A stretch of 64,000 bases of DNA from Diphasiastrum complanatum. Lineage: Eukaryota > Streptophyta > Lycopodiopsida > Lycopodiales > Lycopodiaceae. Positions within the stretch are counted from its first letter, which is position 1; each line of letters opens with the position of its first letter. The notes beneath the pieces were generated by a model, which saw nothing but the letters and a program-made list of their open reading frames with translations, ran no database searches and was not told where the DNA came from. Location of the stretch: contig CM055103.1 of assembly GCA_029204225.1 (NCBI GenBank), forward strand, positions 7,190,208-7,254,207, in the 5' to 3' direction. This document shows, piece by piece, positions 33,654 to 45,698 of the stretch. The position numbers and the translations under genes were made by a program.

Positions 33654-35951
33654 CCCCTCCTTAATTTATGTCCGTGAATGCTTTGATCTTTACACTAAGT
33701 GATGCACAAAATTTGTTGTGTGCATCAATGCTCAAAGCCTTGGCAAACACATATGCGACCATGTTTTGTGTCCGACAATACGTTAAGGTTACCTCTCTGT
33801 CGAGAATCTTACTCCTTACATAGTGATATCGAACCTCAATGTGCTTACTCCTAGAGTGAAATCTAGGGTTGGCCGATAAGGCAATGGCACTCTGATTATT
33901 ACAAAACATAATTGTAGGAGTGTACTGATTTAGACTAATATCTGATAGTAAATTTCTCAATCAAAATGCTTCTTTAATAGCTTGAGAAACAACAATGTAT
34001 TCTGCTTCTATAGAGGAAAGAGCAATAGAGGTTTGCTTATGACTGTTCCAAGAGATAGGACCACCGTTGAAGAAGAATGTAAATCCAGATGTCAATTTAC
34101 GAGTATCTACATCTCCTCCCCAACTTGCATCTGAATATCCACTTAGCTGATGGAGATTGTTGTTGTTGACTTCTCCATAGCGGGTCCGTTGTAGCTCCGA
34201 TGTACCTCATGATACTGATAAGAGCCTTCCAATGTATGAATTGGCTTAACGAGCTAACTGCAAAAGTGATGTCAGTTCTTGTACAGACCGTTGCATGTGA
34301 AGAAAGCTAGTCTAAGATCACTAAGATCTAATTAAGCCATTTGATCTTTGGTTAGAAAATATAACACATTTAGCATCATTAACAATGTAGAAATCTAACA
34401 TCTACAACACGTAGAAGATATAAACTCAATAAGATCTTGACAAAATAGCATAAGTATGATAAGTTGTTGCTATTGTCCATACAATGGTTGTACACAACAC
34501 ATTTCACACGTGTGGATCCAATACTACACAAACAAATTCAAGATATGACCAAAACAATGCAGAAATGGATATGGAAACCCAAAGAGATGAATTCCATAAG
34601 CATGAATGAGAGAAGAGAGAGATAGATGAATTCTTCCCATGCTTGTACACTATATATAATAGGTCCTTGACCTATTTGCTCAAGCTTATCAACATTTGAA
34701 AGGTTCTAGATCTATTCCAAATAATGGACTAGATTCAATGCACCTAAACCAACCAATAGCAATAGGTCTATATGCGACCTCATCAACTTGCCTAACATAA
34801 TAAAAATAGTAAATTAACTATTCTTAGGCCATATTAACGATATGAAATTTATCTCTAAGTTTAAAATGCATGTTGGCCAAAATTGTCTTTAACCTAGACA
34901 TGATAAATCTCAAACTAGTTGACAATTTCTCAAACTCCCTCTTCTTCCAATGAAAATGAATTTATTTGTCTTATGATCCAGCTTCTTCCTAAATTGTTTA
35001 GAAATGTGAACAAAACATACACAACCAAAGATTTTTAAATGGCTGACACTAGGCTTGTGTCCTTGTCAAATTTCATAAGGAGTTTTGTTATTGACGGCTT
35101 TGATGCTGGATCTGTTATGTAAGTAACAGGCTGTGGCAGTAGCTTCTACCCAGAACTTCACAAGTAGATGTGATTGATGTAGCATGGATTTGGCTGAATT
35201 GAGAAGAGTTCAGCTCTTCATGTCTGTAATCCTGTTCTGTTGAGGTGAATAGGAAGTGGTGAACTATCTTCTAATACCATGTTTAGCCATGTAGTCGGAC
35301 ATCTCGTTAGAGAGGTATTCACCGCCACCATTAGTTCGGAGTGCTTTCACTTTTGTAGATGTTGTGTCTCAGCCACGACCTTGAATCTCTTGAAGCATTC
35401 AAAGGCTTCAGATTTGTGCTTAATGAACATGAATGTAGACCATCTAGAATAATCATCTATGAAAGTGATGTTGTGATTGGCTCTCTTGCAATATCTGCAA
35501 AAAATATTCTTGCGCGATGCACTATTTTTAGCTTGAGTGTGAGGCTTCTGTTGTTGTTGTTGTACTTGATTCTTGCCCTTGGAATAGTCTTTCTTCTTTG
35601 TGTACAGGGCCACAGATTTGTCTTTGATGGACAAGCCACTGGTTTTTCTCCGTATTTCTTCTTGAAGTAGATGACTGATCACCTTTTGAAGAGTGAGGTC
35701 AGGTTGTGTGGAGATCATCACCACAAAGTATTCATATGACTTTGGAAGAGAAGAAGCAAGGTCATAACGACATCATCATCTTGAATAGCACATCCTACAG
35801 CTGATAACTGATCCAATAAAGATTTGAAGCTGTTGATGTGAGAACTGATGGCAGTAGAATCAGACATGCTAAGAGTAAAGAACTTTATTCTAAGATGTAA
35901 TCTAGTGGTTACATCATGAGTCTCATAGAGATTTGATGTACAACATACCAC
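33654..35951 (-). pseudogene. Copia D gag-pol remnant, interrupted by an LTR of Copia B
   Basis: Minus-strand order from right to left. Gag (35951 to about 35410) contains HINSFKSLLDQLSAVG, LLQEEIRRK and a knuckle start FCRYCKRANHN. It is fused in frame to integrase (TFIDDYSRWSTFMFIKHKSEAF, about 35430-35347), which continues to FGCVCFVH...FIFIG near 34950. After the interposed LTR (34296-34934) comes the RT end (TVCTRTDITFA, about 34265-34295), then RNase H at 33960-33661 with FCNNQSAIALSANPRFHSRS, KHIEVRYHYVR and FAKALSI. Protease and the first half of RT are missing. Frames are broken. The RNase H matches the D copy at 47923-48430. Confidence 0.85.
34296..34934 (-). repeat. LTR of Copia B with adjacent polypurine tract
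   Basis: On the minus strand it starts TTTGAGAAATTGTCAACTAG, like the intact Copia LTR edge but with TG changed to TT, and ends CTTCACA. A GAAGAAGAGGGAG tract lies just outside at 34935-34948, so it is a 3' LTR, not a simple solo LTR. A minus-strand TATA box is at about 34651-34658 and CACACGTGTG at 34505-34514. Confidence 0.7.
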
Positions 35952-38900
35952 TCAGGAAATATAAGAATTATGTTAAAATTACTGGATTTCAAGAATATTC
36001 TTCCAACTTGATCTTTAACAAGATTATGAGTTATCTAATTCTCTGCGATAAATCAAATAATTAAAGACAGAAGGCAAACCAAAACCATTTTAACATCCAT
36101 ATTTAACAAAAACTTTATACAATTACCTAGAACAAAATCTAGAGTTTTCAAAGTTTTGCTAAATTCCAACTGAATTCAATGACAGCTCTTGGTATTCGTT
36201 AAACTCAGTCATCCAAAACGAGCTCAATAGGATATAGTCAATAACTTAGAGACTATTTTTCATCCAAGAAATATTCTATACCAAGAATTTCCTATATTCT
36301 ATGCACATAACTTTAATTGATGAATCTCAATGACTCACAAGGCATGTGTCATATAAGAAATATAGATCAAAACAAACAGTTTTTGGTGAATTCTCTTCAT
36401 GCTACTTATTCAACCAGTTAACTTTTAACCAAGAGTAATTCAATTACTCAAGTCAATTGCAAATGATTCAGAAATCTCAAATGTCTAGGTGACGAATTCA
36501 TATATCCCGGAACAACACCACATTTAGAATCTCATCTAAACCATCACTAAGTTAATGAATTATCCTTTCCATAGACAAAATCATTAACCTGCAAGTAATT
36601 GTTTCAAACATTACTTGTTGATATGTCTATGCTCTCTTATTAGTTTAAGTATACGATATAAAATCAGTACATAGGAAACACATACTAGATCCACACGATT
36701 GAGACATGTATACGTAACCCTTATTCAACTATGTTCCTATATACAAACATAGGCTACAAACTGGCAGATTCTTCTATAATTCGCATATGTTACTCACATA
36801 ACTCATTGAGAATCTTGCAAATCAGCTACAAAAGAACTCTATTTTTCATGAGTGAATAACATATTTGGGAAATCTATGAAGTAAATAGTTCCACATCCAC
36901 AAGTTTTCCAACCATTAAGCTTTTACTAACAAAATTTCTTTACTCAATCAACCTACATCAGATCTTAGCATTCAAACCAAGATTAGGTTGACTTATACAA
37001 ACAACTTTGGACATAAGGTTAAGATTAAAGCTTTATTTCCACCTACCTTCTGGGATCTGGATCCATATCTCATAATTTCTCAAAATATCCTAAACTAAAT
37101 AACCATTGGATTTCTCTATTAGTATTACCATTACAGTTTTCACTAACCATTGGTCTATACATTACTCTCGCACAAGAAAATCTCTTTGTAATCACTGATG
37201 TCTCATACCACCAACTTTCCCTCCAAAAACTCCTCTGCTTCTAGATCTTCTTACCAGAAAGTCAAAAGATTAACTAGCTATCCTATACCCAAATATAGGA
37301 TCAAATTTACAATTTATTCCGGGAGATACTTATAGCGTTGAATTATCTCATGCTCCTTAAGCGTTTCTCTGTAGATGAACACATCACCTAAGAATATCAC
37401 TTCGCAAAGACCCATGTATGGACGCAATGTATCATTCAAATATTCTTGAGATGCTGCAAGTGTATTCACTAAACCAAAAGGAACATTAAGAATCTCAACA
37501 TAATAAAAAAAAATACTACAATAGAAATCTGATATCTATTTTAGAATCGGTAGAAAAAGTTTAATTCTTCTATAAGCTAGAAGTACTCTTAGTTGTCTCA
37601 ATGATTATAAAGAACCACTCTATCATGTCCCAAAAAAATCCAAATTACTAGATTCTTGCATGGAATACATTCCATCTGCTTTCATTTTCAAATTCTAGGG
37701 ATTTAACCCAAATCCAATTGCAACACAAAGATGGTTCCATAAATGGATTATTGTCTTACTGCCATTAACTCTTCCCTTAGAATCTTCAATTCCTCAAAAT
37801 TCTAAATGAACACTAGGAAAAGAAATCCAAATTTCCAAAGACATTTTTAGAAAAAAAAAAATTCCAAAGCCTAATTTCCAATTGCACTCACTCTCACAAT
37901 CACTTATACTTCCGGTATTCAAAGTAGATTAACAGAATTGATCGACTTAGTCAACCAATTATCTACACCTCAGGCTTCATTTCCTTCCTCTCTTCCCAAA
38001 TGTGGTTCTGGCTGAAAGCCCCAGATTTGGCAAGGAAAATGACCAATTTCAAATCAGTAGTACTTTTATCTGCTGGTCATCCAAAATAGTTTTGATTGTT
38101 CATTAATTAAGTGCTGCACTCAATTACTGGAAAATCAACAAATAGATCGGCATAGAAACCGTTCCAACAAGACTTGCGTTACTCTTGGTCTTTATTGATC
38201 ACATAAAACAAGAAATGCTAACTTTAGTTGACAGATTCCAAAATCTTCAACCGAAAGTAAACGTACTTTGACCTTATAAAACTAACTAATTTCAACTCAA
38301 TAAAGTCATTCACTTTATAAGAAATTTTTGTTTGATAAAAAACCAATGAATTTGAACAAAATCAAAACATCCATGGCTCTTTCAAAATTTTACGTAACTA
38401 GGATTTTCAAATTCCATTTGATGTGGACCAAAACTGTGAAAATCGACTTAAAGCATCGACTTGGCAGTTTCATAGTTGTCATCCCATTTTGAAAGGATTC
38501 CTAAACATTTGGCATGCATCAAACATTTGACATGTAGTGATTTCTAAAAAAAACAAATTTTTTTACGTAAAATACCTAGTAACTAAGAAATTTGCTATTC
38601 AACTAGCTTTTTGCAAAACTGTATTCAAGCATGAAATTACTCTGATCAACATATTATCACTATACTGGTTCACAGTCATGTATGCCATCAAAACAATTTG
38701 GAAATTTTTCAAATTTTACTCTAAATATTACCAGACTTCTGATTTGGCCATAACTTTTGCTACATGACTCTGATTGTCAAAATATTGAAAAATCTATCTA
38801 ATGTTGTGAGTATGGGTCCTAAAAATGATAAAGATGAATTGAGCTCTTTTGGCTTAGTAAAGACCCATCTTAGAATAAAATATTCAAGGTAGGTAGAAGT

Positions 38901-39000
38901 AGAAACTCGAGCTATCATAGGAATTGCCATTTGTACTTTACATGCCACATTTAATGCATGAAAAGACTATGTGGCATTATTAGACATAGGGAGGTGGCTT
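35952..39000. other. AT-rich stretch with a decayed gypsy RT trace
   Basis: The minus strand at about 37500-37340 translates as NVPFGLVNTLAASQEYLNDT, LRPYMG, FLGDVFIYRETLKEHE. This aligns with the gypsy RT core ([28 protein letters not shown]) with the catalytic YLDD changed to FLGD. Nothing else is recognisable; short frames such as 38537-38767 show no motif. Confidence 0.5.
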
Positions 39001-39480
39001 GGATAAGTCTAGATAGCTTGAGAGGTGGATCCACAACTCCAATTCAACTCAAAGTAGGAGAAGAGTCCATGGATCTATATATATGTGATGTACTCTCATT
39101 GAGAAAATGATGAAATTTGTGTGTAATGCAAATTTGAAGACAAGCTCTTTGTGCCCTCTCTCTCTCCACGAGTTTTGTACTTTCTATTTTCTCTCTCTAG
39201 CCGAGTAGAGGCATTTATGATGCTTTGTCTTATGTTTTGTTGACAGATCTTGCTTGTAACACAATGATATTGCTTTGTATGATCAGCTTTCCTATTGACA
39301 ACCAATGCTACTCTGATCTTTATGGTGTTATTGTGCTTAGGAGATAAAAAATACATGTGTAGGGCGTTCCACATGTGTGAATTCAGCACTGATTTAGTCT
39401 CTGTAAAGAATAGTACAGAGGTAGAGGAGGTTGGCAAGACACTTTCCATGTCACCCTAACACCTAGGCTTCACACATGTG
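39001..39480 (+). repeat. Possible LTR fragment (TATA box and CACATGTGTG motif)
   Basis: TATATATAT at 39076-39084 is followed by a transcribed-leader-like region and CACATGTGTG at 39370-39379, a one-base variant of the palindrome in other LTRs. No matching second copy, PBS or target duplication was found. Confidence 0.3.
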
Positions 39481-41099
39481 ATCTATAACATCCTAAAATT
39501 GCAATAGGAGGGTGCACTTTTTGTAGGCGCGGTATCATCAAAACTCCATATCCAGCCCAATATGCATCCAATTATAGGTTTCAAGAACTCTCCTAAAGTT
39601 TATTAGAGAGGCATAGAGGCTTCAATCAGGTCCAACAAGCAATCATAAGCTCACATCATGCAAACATTACATTTATGGGGTCCTTCAACAAGCAAAACTT
39701 CAAGATATTGATGCCTAAGCCCACAACTCCAAAGTGGGTGCATAATGGATCAAAAAAGAGGAAATCCGTCATATCTTCTAGCTTGTTAAAAAATCCAATA
39801 GGTTCAGACCACCTATTGAGAGTTATTCAAGCTAGCAAAAACCTCAAAAATACACTATTTTTTGACTTTTTGAGACTCTTGATGGTGTCCAATCCTAACC
39901 AAACTTCACGAAAGCCTTAGGAAAACATCATTACACCTCAGAAAATGTGCATGCAATATATTAACCAAGGATTTTATGAATATCACCAAAAACATTGAAA
40001 AAACCACCAAAAAACCATGTTTTTTTTTTTTTTATCATTTTTCAACCATTTTTGCAAATTCTTGTGGATTAAACCCACATGCACTATGCAATCAGGCCAT
40101 ATTTGTTATGGCCATATTCAACTAAGGACATGGAATAGTCCTTATATGGTAGACCGGCCCTTCGGTGTCCAAGCTTATTGGTCATGTCGAGATTTAATTC
40201 CATGTTAAGGCCTATTTGTGATTAATAACCTTCAGAGGACCCAAACATTCTAATTGAGAAATATGGAATAGTGCATGTACATGTGACGGATATAGGCTGG
40301 AGGACTGCATGAAGAGCTGTGACCTATTTATAGTTGGACTGCATGGGGATTGCATGGGTCCATGCACATGAATCTACTCTCTATATATTGGGGTAGGGAT
40401 ATAACATGAAGACGCAAAACAATGTTTTGAATCTTGCAAGCTTTTTATGTTTCAAATTTTGGAAGGAGGTTACCAGTCGCTCTCTTCTCCTCTAGCCTTC
40501 ACATGGCAAAGTCGGGGTCTAGATCTAGGATTGGTTGGGAGGTTTTGCTCCTACATGTCTCTTGTTGTGTTTTCTTATTCTCATCTTAGGGGTTTCCCCT
40601 AGTGGTCTTTACAATATCTATTGTAATCCAATTACATGCAAGCACTAAAAGTTCTGATTTCATTCCATCATGGTCCATATAGACCATTTCTAGCCCAACA
40701 TCAGTAGATTTTGACCAAGAATCAATAGATTTTGACTGAAAATCACTATCTTTGACCATCACCATGACATGCAATCATTAAAATCAATCATAATGACTGG
40801 AGAAAAGCAAGTACAATTTTGAAAAACATTCATGAATAGTAGCTTTGATGAATTTCAAGCCAAAACATTGAATACTAGCTTAAAAACCGCAAAAAATCGT
40901 CAAAAATCCATAAATTTCCATTATTTTCTATGGAAATTTCCATAATAATGATAATTAGGCTAAAAGCAAACCAAAATCAGAGAAGCCACTTACTTGGAGG
41001 TCAATTCCACCACCAAGAAGTAAAAAGCAATGAGGAAATACCAAAAAACAAAGAAAAAACAAAAAGCAACTCCACATTCTGATCAATGCAAAGCCTTGA
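39481..41099. other. Stretch without a recognisable gene
   Basis: Short unrelated frames only. Homopolymer-rich segments (a T run at about 40020-40032) and small AT hairpins (about 40915-40960) occur. No element edge could be placed. Confidence 0.35.
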
Positions 41100-41900
41100 T
41101 CTGATACCATTGTAAGGATCGCCACGTGAAGATCTACCTAGATCCTGTTGCATGAAACCAAAAGGACACGTGTGGAGCCAAACCACCCAACCAACAGAAA
41201 ACGGGTAGTCCCTAACCGCTCCCCCCCCCCGAGCTACGGTGACTAAATGCAAGAGAGCAAAGGATCTTGGCACTTGATGCATAAGCAAGCCTTGGGCCCT
41301 TTTTTTTCATTCATTATTAAGACTTAGGTTATATGGTTGGCTTTGGGCCTTATTTGGACATTTGGACATATTACTAGAGAGTGGGGGCCTTCTTGGAGGG
41401 AGCACTATTATCCCTCCCAGTTGGGCCCTTGCAAAAATAATGACTTGCACTTTTTCCTTACCAGGCCACCCGCCGCTTTTCCACCAAATTGAAAGCCAAA
41501 TCGGCGTCGCCTTTCGAAATGCACTTTGTTGTCAACTCCCAACTACGTGCACAATGGAATGGTGAAATCACTTTTGGCGCACTCCAAACACTTTCTCTGC
41601 TGCAATCACTCTGTTTTGCTATATCGTACTTGCAGGTACAATCCGGGTGCCCTTTGTTTGAGTCTAAACGGATAAAGGAGGCAAAATTAAGGGCTTTTTC
41701 ACTTTTTGAACTATTTCTTCAGTTTGAAGAGACTTCAACTTTCAGTGAATTTGGACCCAACTCAACTTTCAATATGAAATTTTTTAATGAAGTTGAAGCT
41801 TATTTCAATCTTCAGCACCCTTCAGGCCTTCTTCAAACTAATCCAATGGTTTTTGCATGTTGAATGGCCTAGATTTCTCCTTGAGGGCATTATCTTGGCC
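41100..41900 (-). repeat. Possible LTR next to a degenerate tRNA-Met PBS
   Basis: TCTGATACCA (41100-41109) is the minus-strand PBS core, followed by TGTAAGGATCG as a possible LTR edge at 41111. ACACGTGT is at 41166-41173. About 41335-41435 is repeated in inverted orientation at about 50567-50670. A run of C at 41221-41230 interrupts it. The right end is not defined. Confidence 0.35.
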
Positions 41901-42521
41901 CTTGATTTATTGGCCTTTGATCCTATGGTGATGCATGATCTGACGTGCCAATGGTAGTTCCTCCAACTGCTGGCCCACCTCAGAACACTACTCGCCTCCT
42001 CTAGTTGACCGTGCGTGACCTGTCCGTGCCTTCTCCACGAGCTTCCCAGCTATGGCTGCCCTCTGAAAGAATGATTCATTTCCTTGCTGCTCCTCGTGCT
42101 CTCTATGGCTGGTCACGGCCTTCTGGCTACTAGGTCACCCTCCTATTGCGCCCAACTATGGATTTTTATAGCTCTGAAAATCGTCTTCTACAAGGAGAGA
42201 ACAGTCACTTTCAGACTATAAACCCTAGCTTCAAGAAAGAGAATGATTGCTTGAGCTTTTCTTAGACTTTTCTTGAAACGCCAAGTAGCCTTCCTTCGGA
42301 ATTTCAAAATTCCGTTTTGCTAAGGTTTTGATCCAGCCGACAACTCTTGTCTGCGAATCCTCACACAGTCTCAAGCTCAACAAGCTTCTGTGTGCTAGAC
42401 TCTGTGCACTAGTGCTTCTCTTTCCATCTTCAGCCCGCTGTAAACCCTGAACTCTCAGAAGACTGTTCTCCCAAAGCTCTCTTCAACGGTGACACTATAC
42501 TGTGTGTACACTCCCTTTACG

Positions 42522-42804
42522 GCTCTGATACCAACTTAGAATTTGCTTTGAACAGGAACGCGGATCATGCTACATAGTAACACAGACAGAAAAACACTCT
42601 CCACTCCAAGCTCTCTTAGCACCTGTAGTTTTTAAAATGAAAACACTGTACATATAGTTCTTCACTCAAGAAACCCATGCATGACCCAGGTTGTCGTTGG
42701 CTGGACGCGTGTCCCGTCGACTTGCCTCGTAGCGAGGCCAACTGATCCTTATCGACTGATAGGACCCATAGTACAGTAGCACAATGATTCTACTTTAATT
42801 CTAA
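42522..42804 (-). repeat. PBS and candidate short LTR (269 bp)
   Basis: GCTCTGATACCA (42522-42533) is a perfect minus-strand tRNA-Met PBS. Two bases on, TTAGAATT (42536) and AATTCTAA (ending 42804) form an 8-bp perfect inverted pair around 269 bp. The ends are not the usual TG...CA, and no second copy was found, so the LTR call is tentative; the PBS is firm. Confidence 0.4.
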
Positions 42805-42949
42805 CTGATAAAACATAACATAGATGGTGTGTCCTTCACTCACTCTCTTTCTCTTTGTTGGCCATGAGCATAAACATGTGCTAAGGCGAAACAAAATGCC
42901 CAATAGTGCAAATGAGCACTCTCCGGCCCAGAAAGAAAATGTATACTCG

Positions 42950-43368
42950 ACAAACTCACTCATGACAATGCATATGGCAGCCACACCACTATAAGTGTCA
43001 CTAAAGCATTGTAAGATGCCAAATTTTTTTGAGTAAATGTTGCCAAGTGGCACCCAAGGTAGCTAGAATTTTTGCATGCATTGCTAGTGCCGCTATAGCT
43101 ATTGCCGAATGGCATTGTATTTGCAACTTGAGATCTATTGTGATGGAAATAAATGTCACAAACAACTATCTATAATGGTGTTTTCTTTATTGTAGTTGAG
43201 TGACAAATAATATAAAAAGTTGCCTACCGATGTCTTTTTTTTAAAAACTGTGTGTCACTAAACCATTGTCTGTTATCGCTTTAATGTCAAACAACATTGG
43301 TAATTATGTCATAGAACTATCACTAAAAGAGACATAAATGTCTCTAAAACATCTTCTTTGTACTAGTG
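42950..43368 (-). mobile_element. CACTA-like DNA transposon terminus with subterminal repeats
   Basis: Read on the minus strand from 43368 the sequence begins CACTAGTACAAAG, a typical CACTA start. Subterminal motifs follow: TGTCACTAAA(G/C)CATTGT at 42996 and 43253, and the perfect stem AGAGACAT/ATGTCTCT at 43328-43345. The opposite terminus was not found with confidence (a CACTAGT at 42407 is possible but lies beyond the short LTR candidate). There is no transposase frame. Confidence 0.4.
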
Positions 43369-45085
<1,717 letters not shown>

Positions 45086-45289
45086 TGCAAAAAATATCAA
45101 AATATGTCATCAAAGAATCTATAAAAGACAACTAGAATTTTTCTTTTTAATGTCAACAATTTAAGTTTTGATTGATTCTTTATTTTTTGTCGATGTATCA
45201 TGATGTAATCTGAACATGTACTTTGCATATTCAAATTAGCATATACACATGAAGTTTGAATTTGTATCTATTAATGATCACCTTCGCAA

Positions 45290-45683
45290 GTCTAGGAGGT
45301 CCAATTCAACACCAAAATCAACTGCTTGAGGAGTGACAATGGTGGTGAGTACATTTCTACCAAGTTCAAAGTATTTTGTGATGCAAATGGGATCAAGAGG
45401 GAGCTCACAAGTCCAAGAACACCACACACAAAAATGGAGTGGCCTAGAGGAAGAATAGAACCTTATGTGAAGGAGCCAAAGCAATGAGGTTAGGTGCCAA
45501 TCTTTCTAAACCTATATGACCCCATAAAGCTTTGTTGTGTGCCAATTATTTATGTAATAGGTGGTCGAGTGTTGTTGTTTTAGATGAGAAGACACCTTTT
45601 GAGGGAAGTTCGAGTGTCAAGTTTCTCAAAGCTTTTGGATGCATTTGCTCTATTAACATTACTCATGATGATAGGACAAAGTA
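45290..45683 (+). pseudogene. Copia integrase fragment, family A type
   Basis: The plus-strand translation NTKINCLRSDNGGEYISTKF, DANGIKRELTSPRTP and, later, SSVKFLKAFGCIC follows the intact element's integrase closely. The second catalytic Asp (LRSDNGG) is present, but the QQNGVAE region is altered. Frameshifts and small deletions break it several times. It ends in a short duplicated segment (45569-45602 equals 45684-45717), where the D-type fragment begins. Confidence 0.8.
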
Positions 45684-45698
45684 GTGTTGTTGTTTTAG

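Noticed and set aside
42407-43368. Full-length CACTA element starting at CACTAGT 42407
   Set aside because: It would have to contain the PBS and short LTR candidate, and the sequence after CACTAGT differs from the other end.
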